Shown here piece after piece: positions 1-12,348 of a stretch of 64,000 nucleotides of DNA (its first letter is position 1; each line of letters begins with the position of its first letter). The stretch covers positions 751,501 through 815,500 of the forward strand of contig JAPEHQ010000017.1 in the NCBI GenBank assembly GCA_027405735.1, in the 5' to 3' direction. A program made the translations under genes and the position numbers. The DNA comes from Mucor racemosus (taxonomy: Eukaryota > Mucoromycota > Mucoromycetes > Mucorales > Mucoraceae). Below the pieces are notes generated by a model. It was given only the letters and a program-made list of their open reading frames with translations. It did not search any database and had not been told where the DNA came from.

Positions 1-305
1 TATTATTACGCTAAAATATTTCATGAAAATCCTTTAACCAAAAAATTGTTTTTGAGCCAAAAATAAAAATTTTAAGTATATGATGTTCAATATTAAGTTT
101 TTAAACAATTTCATTTAATAGTATCTACAATTTTCTCTCACGATGTTGCACATTTTGACGTTGTTTTGGATGTTAAAAATGGTTTTTTCTGTTTTTTGAT
201 CAAAATCATGAGTGTTGGTAAGGATGAAATGGGGTTCAAAATGTCCGCTAAATAATCTGAATTTTCAGTCTGTACATGTTTAAACGTAACAAAAGTGATG
301 TATTT
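1..305 (+). repeat. Truncated copy of dispersed repeat D
   Basis: This segment resembles 16610-16900 in the same orientation and 44690-44960 in reverse. The shared landmarks are a CCTTTAA(T/C)CAAAAA block, a CTCTCAC(A/G)ATGT block, CAAAATCATGAGTGTTGGTA (AAAATCATGAGTGTTGGTAAGG in the second copy) and a CTGAATTTTCAG palindrome. The copy is cut off by the window edge. No coding capacity is seen. Confidence 0.7.
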
Positions 306-650
306 TTACATCATATATCTCTCCTTGGTGCTTTCGGTTTGCAGATATTGGATAATTGCTGTGGGAATATATGTAGTTAATTAATAATTGGATATTTATC
401 TGTTTCGAAATTTGCATAAATATACGAATGCATTCTTTAATTTCCAATTTAAATTATCATGAAACTTTGAGGCGTTCGTCCTATTTTGACTATTTTGAAC
501 GATCGACATAAACAAATGCCACCACATTTTGGTTCGTTTATCAAATGCTTCTAGATATTCACACTGTTTAATAAGAATATGTTTATTTGTCTATAAGGTT
601 TTGCATATAACAATTCATGTGTTTTTTATTACTTCATACTATGTTAAGCA
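306..650. other. Intergenic stretch, nothing recognised
   Basis: AT-rich sequence with one short ORF at 529-717 that resembles nothing known and has no coding-like composition. No RNA gene or repeat was identified. Confidence 0.4.
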
Positions 651-658
651 ACTAATCA

Positions 659-1130
659 CTAAATCTCTCGACCTAACAAGACATGTTTTCTTCCTCTACG
701 AAGCAAACGGTTATTGAGCTCTTTTGAATATATGTCGTCTTTAAAGGATACCTCATTATCCTCATTAAAATAAGCTTCTTCATTTTGGCTTGAGGAATGC
801 TCTTCAGAATCATCCAATTCTTGTTGAAGCTCATAAACATCCATAAATCATTGAACTTTATGATCATTTTTTAGCTCTTGTAAAACCTCGTATACATTTA
901 TTAATTGCTAAAGTTTGTAATCATCCACATCTTGCTGAAGTTCGTCATCTAAATCGTGTTCAAGTTCATAATAATCCTCATCACCGTACAAATAATATCG
1001 AAATTCATCATCCAAATCTTGTTCAAACTCATTGTCGTCTTCATCACCATACAAATTTTCCGGAAACTCACCATCCAAGTATTGCTCAAGTTCTAAATCA
1101 TCAATTTGGTATGAGTTGTTATTATACAGT
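659..1130 (-). pseudogene. Decayed ORF encoding acidic repeats
   Basis: On the minus strand this reads as Asp/Glu-rich sequence in which a unit of about 25 residues recurs two or three times, with a core like LDDEF followed by LYGDEDD. Two in-frame stops near 845-915 separate it from a 61-codon open stretch at 659-844. It lacks a plausible start and splice pattern, so it is called a relic. The parent gene is not recognised. The bias could also come from a decayed GAA/GAT-rich DNA repeat. Confidence 0.35.
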
Positions 1131-1680
1131 TTATTAATATTCGGTTTTCAAGCAGTGAAAAAATAAGCTCAGATTTTTAACGAGTCTATTTCAATCCCTG
1201 TCAAGCGAAATATTCATTTATATTATTTATCTTTGGCATCTCAAGTATACCTCATGTTTTTATTGTTCTATTTTATTACAAAAAAGTATCGCACTTGAGG
1301 TTTAAAAACTAGCCATAATTGACTCAAAAATTACAAAGTTCAAATACCGGTGTTCATTATATGAAAAATCCTGATATGCATAAATTAAATGATCAACTTT
1401 AATCAACAATAATATATATTAATTTTGCATGCAAATAAACAATGGACAAAATGACTAATGTATTTGATGTATTTGATATTTATTAAGTGTTTTTAATTAC
1501 AATAATATGAGAATAATGAGATTTGTGTAAAAAGCATTTTCATCTTTTTTTTTTTCTGTATGTGTGGAATAAAATCTTTTGAATGGTGAGTGTTGTGTGC
1601 AATTGCGTTAAAAAATATAGAAAAGAGGCCAGGAGCGGGAAATGAGGTAAATAATGTGTTGTTAAAGAAAGGGGGAGAAA
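1131..1680. other. Intergenic, downstream of calreticulin
   Basis: No gene seen. The part next to 1681 is the 3' side of the minus-strand calreticulin gene and holds T-rich and A-rich runs suited to a 3' untranslated region. Confidence 0.4.
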
Positions 1681-3079
1681 TTACAATTCATCCTTAACGG
1701 GCTTCTTGGTTTCCTCATCCTCTACCTTCTTTTCAGCCTCTTCCTTATCTTGGAGGATAGCATCGAGAATTTCTTCTTCCTTGGCCTTTTCAACAGCTTC
1801 AGCAGCAGCATCGGGAATATCATCAAACTTGACAACAGGTTCGAATTTTTCAAGATCAATCTTCTCCTCACCCTCATCAGGAGAAGCAACACCTTCAGCT
1901 TCAGCCTTAGCCTTAGCTTCTGCTTGAACCTTTTCATTGAAAGCAGCTTGAGCAGCTTCCTCAGGAGATTGGAGAACCTTAGTTTCTTCTTGGACCTTCT
2001 TGGCTTCCTCAATATCATCAGTGATCAAGATGTTATCAAAGATGGTACCAGACTTGACTTGCCAGACATCAATACCAACATTACCAAAGTCATAAGCGTA
2101 AATTTCATTATCGACCTTGTATTCAGGGTTATCAATTTCAGGATGGACCCATTCACCCTTATAGAGAGGGTTAGCAATCATCTTGGGAGACCATTCACCT
2201 TGGTATTCGGGGTTGGCAATAGAAGGAGCTTCCCAATCACCATCCATATCATCATCCCAATCTTCAGGCTTCTTGGCACTGGGATCAGGAATGAATTCAG
2301 GAATATCATCATAGTTGGCAGGCTTGACATCAGTCTCATCAACAATTTGGGCTTCCTCAACCCAATCTTCAGGCTTGGAGGCATTAGGATCCTTGATAGT
2401 CTTGGGAGGCAAGAAATCCCAATCTTCCAAAAGGCTACCATCAGCCTTGCTCTTACCATCAATCAAGATTTCATAGGTTTGATCAGGCTTAACAATAAGA
2501 GTGTAGGTGTGAGTCAAAGTGTCCTTGGGAGCACTAACAGATTTCTTCAAATCATAGTTGGTACCGTTATAGTTGAAAATGGCATGAACCATAGCCTTGG
2601 GACCACAAATATCAGGACCAAACATGATGTTGTATTGACTATCACCATTGAAGGTCTTGGCATCCAAATCTCCAAAGATCTAAATATAACAATGAATGAT
2701 TTAGTAACCACATTTTTGAAATTTAAAAAGCGCGTTAATACATTACCTTCAAGTAACTACCACCACAGTCAATATCTTGCTCATTCTTGACATCGAATTG
2801 AATGACGAGATTCTTGTCCTTGTTGTTGAAAGGCTTGGGAATCTTGGTGGAAGTAGCATAGAAACGATAATCCTCAGTAGTTCTGAGACCAGCATTATAA
2901 GACTCATCAGCAAACCACTTACCAGGAGCAACCTCAAGCTTACCAAGATCTTCGCGATGTTCGGAAGCAGTCCAACGATCCTTCCAACCTTCACCATCAG
3001 AGAAAGTTTCATGAAGGAAAACTTCAGCAGAGACGACGGTAGCAAGACCTAAAATAGCAGCAATGGTAGGAATCTTCAT
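1681..3079 (-). CDS. Calreticulin, ER lectin chaperone
   Basis: Two exons, 3079-2747 and 2679-1681, joined by a 67 bp intron (GTAATG...TTTAG) in phase 0, give 443 residues. Calreticulin binds Ca2+ and monoglucosylated glycoproteins in the ER lumen. Visible features are a signal peptide (about residues 1-18, cleavage after Ala18), the lectin-domain cysteine pair C105 and C136 expected to form the conserved disulfide, a P-domain with IxDPxAxKPEDW-type and GxWxxxxIxNPxY-type repeats (about 205-290), an acidic Lys/Glu-rich C-terminal domain and a C-terminal KDEL retrieval signal. The luminal KDEL end and lack of a membrane segment separate it from calnexin. The start was chosen because it begins the signal peptide. 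C-ending codons are frequent compared with its AT-rich surroundings, suggesting high expression (inference). Confidence 0.95.
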
Positions 3080-3150
3080 TATTCAAAGAGTTAAAAAGAA
3101 TTATGTTTAAAGGAAAAAAAGGAACCACTTTTACAAGCGACATTGATTAG

Positions 3151-3157
3151 TTTTATA
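3151..3157 (-). promoter_or_regulatory. Probable TATA box of calreticulin
   Basis: TATAAAA on the minus strand, about 72 bp upstream of the calreticulin ATG. Position and consensus fit; function is inferred. Confidence 0.4.
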
Positions 3158-3184
3158 TTTGAAATATCTCCCTGTGTTTTAATT

Positions 3185-3193
3185 TTACGTGGC
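3185..3193. promoter_or_regulatory. UPRE/ACGT-like element upstream of calreticulin
   Basis: TTACGTGGC lies about 108 bp upstream of the calreticulin start and resembles the unfolded-protein-response element TGACGTG(G/A). Calreticulin genes are typical targets of Hac1/XBP1-type bZIP factors, so the position is sensible. The match is imperfect and one short motif can occur by chance. Confidence 0.3.
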
Positions 3194-5052
3194 AAATATA
3201 CATTTTGCTTTACTAATTCCAGCCAATTATAAAATGTAGTTTGCTTTTGACTTGATGGCAATATTTCATTGGCCAAAATGCGTTCAAATCTTTACCCATA
3301 AAAGACTTTTTACTATGTGCATTTAAATTTTTAATTATGTGTTACCATTAGATAAATAAAGATTTGACAATTGATGATACCTTGGAAGATGTCTAGCAAC
3401 CAAAATAGCTTTTATTTTGAAGTTTGCCATGGATACATTCAGTCTCATTTCATTGCCATGAATTTTGGTTAAAACTCAGGAGATGCCTCTTTCCGGGCAA
3501 ATTTGCTCAAAATCATGAAATATTCAATAATATCGTTGCATGAGTGTTTGTTCTCTTTCAACTGGTTACACAGGATGTGCTACTATTCTATATTAATTCT
3601 ATTGCAATAAGAAAAGCATGTTATATTTAAATTTAACAATCAATTGACGTTAAAATGTATAAATTCTGGTGAGGATGAAGCTTTGATTGAGAGGTTTCAG
3701 CGTATTTGAATTTCCAACATTTGTAAGCATCAAGTAATCAACAAATGTTCATATTATATAACGTGGTAAAAAAAAGTATTAACTGGTAGTGCAAGAAAAT
3801 ATCCAGCCTCAATCAATGGGAAAGAATTCACTAATTCCGCAAATTACATTATCATTTTTCTAGAGGCTTCCAATGCAGAATGTTAATCAACTTTTACAGT
3901 TGAGACGCCGAGAAAATTGAAGTAACGTTGGGAAGAAACCATGTATAATATGTTTGCATGTAATGTTTGTAATTGCTTCTCAAAAACAAGAGAAAAACCC
4001 CCCTCCCCAAAAAAATTGGAAATACCACCCATAACCTTTTGGAATTTTTCCTTAACGGATAGAGTGGCTATCAGATTTTTCATTAAATAAGTATAATATT
4101 GAATATTTCAGAATTATTATGATATTTTATTTTGTAGAAAATCCCTCATGATTTAGAAATGTACATCAACTTTTGTTCTATGCGTGACAAATGCATTTTT
4201 CTTTTAGTGCAGAGTTTGTTCTAGTACTTTAATAGAATAATATACCTTTTTGAGAAGGCATTTATTGCTTTTGTACCTTTAATACACAGACTATATATGC
4301 ATATGAATACTTTTAGATGACATTGAGCATGCATTGTGATCCAAAAGGACATTAATATTGCTATTTAATGCATGCAATTGGCAGAATGTGATTGTCATCA
4401 TCCCTGATTTTAAATGATAATGAAGCTTCATTTTCATCAGTACAACGAAATAGCCTTTTGAATGTTTGCAGATACAATATGATCCCTTACTCTTTCCATA
4501 TTCCGAGTAAATTTGCATTATTTTCAGTTTAATTGGCTACCAACATGCTTTTTTCAATTTTAGGTTTCCTTCTAATTGACAGATTTCTATGCATGAATAT
4601 TGAACTATTCGTCATTTCTATCATTACATTATACACACATCATGTATCCCAAAAAAAAATATACGTAGAAATGAGTTTGCTATACTCTCTAAAGTGTTTG
4701 ATATAAAAAACAAAATAGAACATTTGATAATTTTATTGTAGTAAAGACATGAATATATCTGTACTTTATAATCTTATGAAAGCTATAAACTGTTTGATTA
4801 ACTGCCCATTTGGTTTCTAAAGCTCAAAACTGTATACGTTTTTGTTTCATATTTCTGAGTCAACTTGGATATAACATTACGCCAACATTTTCTAATGTAT
4901 ATATAAACTATAATGTATTTACTTGAAATATAAACACTCTTTCTTCCTTTTTCTTTACAAAATCATCTTGAACATTTAACATACATATATCAATATATAC
5001 ATATAAAGAAATATAAAAAAAAGAGAATCAAGTTGACTATTATTAAACAAAC
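3194..5052. other. Long divergent intergenic region, no gene recognised
   Basis: About 1.9 kb between the divergent calreticulin and EH-protein genes. Short ORFs at 3883-4083 and 4291-4518 have no recognisable motifs. TATA-like stretches near 4900-5005 probably serve the downstream plus-strand gene. Confidence 0.4.
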
Positions 5053-8000
5053 ATGAGTCAATCAACATTAAATGCATTGAATAACACCCAAGATTATCTC
5101 AATCAATTTAAAGAATTGGATAAAGAAAATCTGGGATACTTGAATGGTAAATATTATTTGTGTTTATATTAGAATAACTTGATAACATTTCTTTTACAAC
5201 AGTTGCTCAAGTTAAAGACTACTTTAAATCACATCAATTACCTGAAGATGACTTGAATGAAATTGCTTCTCATTCTGAGCAAGGTCATTTGACATCTGAG
5301 CAATTTGCTGCTGCAATAAAAACTTCTCAAATGAAAAAGAACGGTGGTAAGCTTTGTATATGATATGTGTCAACTTTTTTGTTGTTGTATTGACATTCAA
5401 AATCACATTGGGTTCGTGTATTCAGATGTTGAATACTACAATTCATCTAGATTTAGTTTCCTTTTACGTAATTGTGAAGAAGCTTTGAAACTTGTTGAGA
5501 AGGATCGAAAGACGAGGAATCAATCAAACAATAAGGGCAAATTGCTTGATGCTTTCAAAGAGCTCGAGGATTTCATGAAGCATTTTCTTAAATCTCTTGA
5601 TGAACAACCTAAAGGTAAGAAAACAAACATAATTTGATTTAATTTAGCATTAACGCATAATAAATAGATGCTCCTCTCCGTAGCTTAAATGAAAGTAGTA
5701 CTTCATCTTCTTGCGAAAAGATGCCAGGCAGTTATGATTTTGACCATGCTGCCAATAATGAATCAATTACATCTAATGAGCGACCAATGGATTCATCTAT
5801 CTCTGCTCCTGTTAATATGAAAGATTCTTCACTTGGTGATATTCCAGATGAATCCGTTTCTAGCCGAAACGAAAAAGAGCCTGCTTTGGATTCTCCATCG
5901 GCCTTTACTTCACCTTTGCCTCAAATGAATGACGCTACTGTGATGTCTGGTTTGAAACCTATTTTCAATGGAAATTCAAACGGAGATGCTGTTGGTTTCA
6001 ACAATGATTCGTATCGTTCCAATGTGTTGGATTCGCTGAGAAATGCTGGTACTGATAATATCACTGATGATACTGAATTTGATGATAAAGCAAAACAAGA
6101 AAGAGAAATATTGACTGATGACGAGCCTCATGATCGTTCTATTCCAATCTCAATGTCTACCAGAGAAATTCTGAAAAGCAATGCTGATGATAATGCCATG
6201 AAAGATATCGGTGAAAATGATATTAGCCAAAATACTATCCCTCATACATTCCACGATCAATCAAATGCTGCTGATTCAACATTAAACCCTGAATTATATT
6301 ACTCTAATCCTAATTCTGTTTCCAAAAATAACTCTCTTGATAAGGAACAAGCAGTTACTGCTCTTGCCGCTGCTGCCATTGGCACTGCTATTGCTGTTAG
6401 CGCTTCCAACTTATCTGATCCTCCAAATGGTATCTCCAATCTTGATACAAATGTCTCACTTTCTAATGATTCTCCAGTTGATTCAGCAAACAGATCTTAT
6501 GCCCCAGAATCTTACCAAGGTGGTTTAGGTAGTAATGACTCAAAGCCTTTCGCCAAAAATGCCAAGGATACTGAATTGAGATCTGGAGATCAGCCATCTT
6601 TTACAGCTGAACAAGAGAAATTGAATAGATTGAATGGTATCGACGTTGATTCAGAAAATCTTGATAAAAATGATACATCTAATTCTAATAATCCTGATAC
6701 ATCTAATCCTGACAATATCAATGAATCTGATAATCTCGATGGCAAGAGTAAGCCTTATGTGCGTGAAGCTTTCCAAGGTGGCCTTGGTGGTGATAGTGCT
6801 GAACCTTATATTAAAAATGAAAAGGATACATTATTGAAACCTGAAGATCAACCTTCGTTTGCTGCCGAGCAAGAGAAACTGAACATGTTGAATAGTACTG
6901 ATGAAGAAGATGCTGTTAATGATGTTGAGTATGTGCAAATTCCTAAGGATATAAAGCAAGTCAATATGAGTAAACCTTTTGAAGGTAATAGCAAAAGCAA
7001 ATCTTTCGCTCCTGAAACTTTTCAAGGTGGTCCCCGCGGTAATGGTACTGAAACTTACATAAAAAATGAGGAAGATACTTTATTACAACCTGAAGGTCAA
7101 CCTTCTTTTGATGCTGAGCAAGAAAGATTAAGCAAGTTAAATAGCGCTGACAATGATATAGATTACAATGAGGACAATGGCGATTTAAATGATACTGAAA
7201 AAAATCATCCTAGCCTCAAAGAAAGTAATGATACTTCTACAGATCTGTCTCGACCTCTTGGCAATAGCCCCAATATTTCTCATAGAAATATTAGTTCAAA
7301 TGATGATAAAGATAAGGATTCTGTCCCAAACATTGGCTCTACTCTTTCTAAAATCGGTGCTGGAGCTACAGGCATTGCTGGGGCTGCAGGTATTACTGGA
7401 GTTTCAGGCATTACTGGAGTTGCAAGCATTGCTGGAGCTGCAGGCATTGCTGGGGCTGCAATCTTAGGTCTTTCTGGACATGACAATGATTTGAACAATG
7501 ACAGAGATGATGATGCTGATGTTAATCCTTCAAATGCTTCTGATCATGACTCGGCACCTCAAAATGTATACTCACCCACTTTGACTTCTGACAACAGCTT
7601 TAAAAATGATGCCAATGCTGATTTAAAAAATGCTCCTATTAGTAACACTGATGTTATCTCAAATGAAGCTCTTTCTGATATTGCTGAAAAGGTAGATGCC
7701 GAGGTTAAGCATAATGCTCTTGCAGATAATTCAATAAATGAAGATGGTGTCATCTCATCTAATGCTCTTGATGAAATTGCCGATAATCTTGATACTGATA
7801 TCGAGGAAAATGCTATACCTATTTCCGCTCCTTTGAATTCGCCTCCTAGAAAAGATGTAAATGTTTTGGTTGATAGAGATACCTCGCTTCCTTCCAACAT
7901 TGAGAATGAGGTTGACATTGAAACTGCAAATAATTATAGCAATAGATCACCTTTAGGCAATAACTTTACTCATGATAATTCTACTCCTACTGAATTTAAT

Positions 8001-11000
8001 AACAATGGTGATGGCGAAAATATTATTTCTGGTTTGAACAATGACTACACTAGCGGTCCATCAGCTATTCCTGACAGTGCCGACATAAATACTCCAGTCA
8101 ATATCACAGGTTCGGATACTCCATCTGATGTCGTTCGTAATGCTTCAAATTTTCTTTCATTCCGTTCATTGAACCCCAAAGATTCAGATAAAAATGATTC
8201 TTCTTCAGATGATAATGATCGTAAAGAGAATGAGCCTGGTTTCTTTAGTAAGCTCTTTTCAAGTACACCTAAATCTTCCAAGCCTGCTTCCAGATCGGTG
8301 CCTGCTACTTTTAATGATTCCGCCACCAAGATTCCTTCTCCTTTTGATGTCAACAATGAATATGCCAAGTTTGATGCTTCAAAAGAGTCAAAAGAGTACG
8401 GAATTTCTGATACTCCTGACGATAGAATCATAAAACCCAATGAAGTCCCTTTTACCAACTCCAATATCAATGCTCAAGATATTGATGCTCCTAAAGATGA
8501 TGCACATGTTGGTGGTGATTTATCAGATTTGAATGATGCTTTTGATAAAATCATATCTGGCAATGATGATGACGAAACTCAAATTGATGAATCTTCAAAT
8601 GTAAACGAAAAGAATGGTTCTGATTCAAAGAGATTTGATACTGGTAAGCTCAACATTAAAAGTTCTATCGATACTTCAGGTTTTGATGATATGATTCCTT
8701 TAGTTACTGAAGATGAAAATGTTGCTTCTCCCAGAGTTGAAGGAGAAACCAATACACAATTGTCTAATGATAATGTTAACTCTACTCCTCCATTTTCTGG
8801 AGCTCTAGATGAAATTGCTGGTGTTATTGATGGAATTAAATATAACCTTGACAAGACTCTCAAGTCTCCAATTGAATATGAACCTTCGCCTACTGGCTCT
8901 AACATGAAGAGTCATGATATTGGTCTTCCAAAGATTGGCGGAAGCCTTGATAAATCAATCGACATGCCTGAATCCGATAGTGTATCTACAAATAAAGAAA
9001 CCAATATTGATGAAGACGTTGATGGATCTGGTTTATCAAGTTCTCTCGGCAAGTTATCAGCTAGTATCAAGAATTTGAAGAGTGATATCGATGGAAAAAT
9101 TGAAGGCTCTACTTCTCATGTTGATGCTGAACTTCCTTCTAGAAGTATTGCTTCCAACAACCCAAATGCTGATATTTCTGGAATTGATAAAAATCCTGAT
9201 GATTCAATTGTTACTCCCGGTGTCAGCGCCAATCTCCCTTATTTTGAATCTGATTCAAATAAATCTACTGCAGGTAGTATGTCAGTAAAGGATGAAATCG
9301 ACATCGATGTTGATAATGATGGACCTGGTTTACCAAGCTCTCTTGATAAATTATCTGCGGGTCTCAAAAGTTTAAAGAATGATATGGATACCAATACAAA
9401 TCTTCCTTCTCTGAATGCTGATTTGGAAGGTTCTGATGTTAACCAACTACCCATTAGCTCTTTGGATACTGGTATCGGTAGCAATATGTCTTCTGTGGAT
9501 GCTGATATGAAGGATTCAAATATTGATTTCCCTGTTATCGAGAGCAAATTCGATGGCTCAGTTAATACTCCCAAGCATGATGATGAAATACCTTCCTTTA
9601 ATGCTGATTTGAAGGAATCTAACGTCGAGTTACCTGAACGTGGCCCCAAAATATCATCTGTAGATGCTGATTTCCAGGCTTCTAAGTTTGATAATCCTAG
9701 TATTGATGACTCAATCAACACCCCTGATTTTGAGGGCAAGGTTCCTTCTCGTGATGTTGATTTGAAGAACCCAAATGAAAATATTCCTCAAATCGATAGT
9801 AAACTTGATAGATCAATTAGCACTCCCATCATTGACATGAAAACCACATCTGCTGATGGTAAATCTCCTCAAATCGACACTGATTTGAAGTCTCCCAAAG
9901 CAGATCTTGAAACTGATGAAAATGTTGATTATCCTGGATTATCAAGCTCATTAGGAAAGGTATCTTCTAGCTTCAATGGATCGAAAGATGATATCTCTGG
10001 CAAATCTAGTAGCTCTGTTGATGCTCATAATGTTGATAAGGAATTACCTTCTCCTAATATTGATAAAAAATTACCTTCTCTTGATGCTAATTTGAAGGAT
10101 CCCAATATCAGACCATCTGATGTTGATGGCAAGTTTGATAGCTCTATTGATACATCTAACGTCAACAAAGAATTACCTCCACTTGATACTGATTTGAAGA
10201 AGTCTGACTTTAATATTCCGAATGTTGATAGAAAGCACAATGGCTCAGTTAGTACTCATGATACTGATGCTCCTAATGTTTACAAAGAATTACCATCGAT
10301 TGATGATGGTTTAGAGGGTCCCAATGACAGTTTATCTAATATTGATAGAAAGTCTGATGCCAAGTTGCTTCCAATGGGCACTGATTTGAAGGAATCTAAA
10401 TTTGAAACGCCTAGTATTGGTGATAACGTTGATAGCTCTTTTAGTGCTCCCAATGTTGATGCAAAGCCTTCTTCTTTGAATGCTGATTTAGATAATCCTA
10501 ATGTTAACCGTCTTACTCCTGATATTAATGGTAAACTTCCATCTACTGATGGTAAACTTCCTCCAATCAAAGATGATTTAACAACACATAATACTGGTTT
10601 TGATACCAATGTAAATGCTTATGGCACAGGTTTGCCTGGTTCCCTTGGTAAATTATCAGCTGATCTTAAGGGTATGAGAAGAGATATTGCCGGAACTCCT
10701 GATGGTTCTACCGATGCATGTCAAAATGTTGGTGATTATCCTTCGTTAAATGCTGCTGTGAAGAGTCCTGATGTTGGTAGCAAGCTTTCTGGTGAAATTA
10801 ACACTCCTGGTTTTGATAGATCTGTAAGCACTTCCGATAGTAATAGCAAGATTCCTTCAACCGATAGCAACTCGAAAGCTCCTCAAGCGGATTTGAATAC
10901 CAATGTAAATACTGATCGCTCTGGATTAACAGGCACATTTGGTAAATTAACTTCAGGCATTATGGGTTTGAAGGACAATATCGCCGGCAAGTTTAATGGC

Positions 11001-12290
11001 TCTGTTGATTCTCCTGATGTTGGTGAAAATATTGATAGTAATATAACAACTCCCAAGGTGGATGTCGATGTGCCTGATGTAAATGCTAACTTTGATGGCC
11101 CCATTGCTCCTCCTCGTTCTCCAAAGCTTTCTCTTGACAAATTGTCGGCTAATTCTAATGTAAATGCTGATAGTTCTATTAAATCACCAAATATGGATGT
11201 TGATGTACCTGAACCAAATTTTGGTGTTAAAGGCTCTGGAATTAATGCCGGTTCTACTGGATTGGATGGTTCCATGAATGCTGAAGCTTCCAGTGGCAGT
11301 AGACCATCTGGAGATATTTCGACAGATTTGAATCGTTCCAAAACTGATGACAGCGTTAATAGAGATGATAAATCAACTTCTTTCTTTGGAAACCCTCTCA
11401 ATAAGATCACTGAAGTAATTAGTAACTTTGTTGGAGATGAAGAAGAAGCTAATAACGACAAATCTCAAGAAAACAAGACAGAAGCTGGCCATGCTACCCT
11501 TAGAACTACATCTAGAAATAAGAGTCCTGATGATTTGTCTGCTATGCTTGATGACATTGCCAAGAATGGTTTAGGTAAAACACCTTCTGATTCTGATATA
11601 AATCCTCCTAAATTAAACAAAAAGACATCTAAATCTCGTAACATTGAGAATCTTGTAAGCTCGTTTACAGCATTAATAACAGTACATTTCTAACTAAATA
11701 TATCTAAATAGAAGCCTTCTGATAGTCCTAATCCTGGAGTCACTGAACATAACTCATCTTCTAATGATGATGGATCTCGCCTATTTGTTCCTGACTCGAG
11801 ATTTAAAGAACTTAATGAAAAGGAAGGCGATTCCACCGAATATTCCACTCCTCTCGCTAGTCCAGTTATCCCTAGCGCTACTTCCATTGATCAACCTAGT
11901 ACTTCTGTTGGTGTTCCATCAGCTACATTAGATAAAATCGATGGATTGGAATCCGATGTCGAAAAACAATTAGATGATATGTCTGCTTCAGTTGGACAAG
12001 CACCTCCAGTACCTACTCATGAAAACGATGAGCTTTCATCTTCTTCCAAGGCCCACAGATTTTCTAATAGTTTGCAATCAACTACTTTCCATGATCACTC
12101 TGCTGCTGATGCTATTAAAAGTGTTATGAATAATATGACCTCCAAACTGAGAACAGGTGTATTTAAATCTGGTAATGGCACTGATGATGATCGTGTATTA
12201 AAAGTGCGCGATGGCTTTGAAAACTTCAATGGATTTGGTGTCAAATGCGTTTCAGACAACGAAGACGAGCCTACTCCTTCTAGTACTTAA
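5053..12290 (+). CDS. Giant EH-domain protein with long degenerate repeats
   Basis: Five exons (5053-5146, 5203-5346, 5426-5614, 5668-11654, 11712-12290), all with GT-AG junctions in matching phase, encode about 2330 residues. Residues about 15-80 fit an Eps15-homology (EH) domain: an F-x2-LD...G-x-L pattern, a LPxxxL helix start, then a second G-x-L...F-x2-A helix. EH domains bind NPF peptides in endocytosis and membrane traffic. A Lys/Glu-rich, probably helical segment follows (about 85-140). The rest is Ser/Asn/Asp-rich and low in complexity: an Ala-rich hydrophobic run (about 372-392), three about 46-residue QGG...QPSF.AEQE repeats (nt 6499-7143), a Gly/Ala/Ile run (about 705-745) and a long PSxxxDLKxSxxxxP-type repeat field (nt about 8900-11300). 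The name of the protein is not known. A scaffold role is inferred from the EH domain only. Confidence 0.8.
6499..7143 (+). repeat. Three coding repeats of about 46 residues
   Basis: Within the giant EH protein, three units share the order F/Y-QGG, a variable acidic stretch, a D-T-x-L step, QPSF and AEQE(K/R)L, ending in LN. They start near nt 6499, 6757 and 7006. Spacers between them are Asn/Asp-rich and unequal in length. The conservation of the QPSF-AEQE core suggests a binding motif or a short folded unit. Confidence 0.8.
9028..10985 (+). repeat. Five amphipathic GL-SLGKLS cassettes in the repeat field
   Basis: Five related 20-25 residue blocks begin near nt 9028, 9324, 9940, 10624 and 10920. 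The consensus is roughly GL(S/P)xSLGKLSAxxKxLKxDI followed by GK. Hydrophobic residues fall at helix-like spacing with Lys between them. They punctuate longer runs of DxxPxxDxxLK-type repeats of about 40 residues. Confidence 0.75.
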
Positions 12291-12348
12291 AAATCTCTCC
12301 TTATCATTAAATAAATTCGTTTTCTTTTAAATAAATATAAATTATAAA

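Noticed and set aside
1706..2790. ORFs antisense to calreticulin, the longest 346 codons
   Set aside because: The sense strand encodes unmistakable calreticulin. The antisense frame stays open because of C-ending codon bias.
7280..7918. Long ORFs antisense to the giant EH-protein exon (also at 8045, 8579, 9239, 10280 and 10883)
   Set aside because: They are shadows of the repetitive sense exon, rich in Ser/Leu, with no start context, splice logic or motif.
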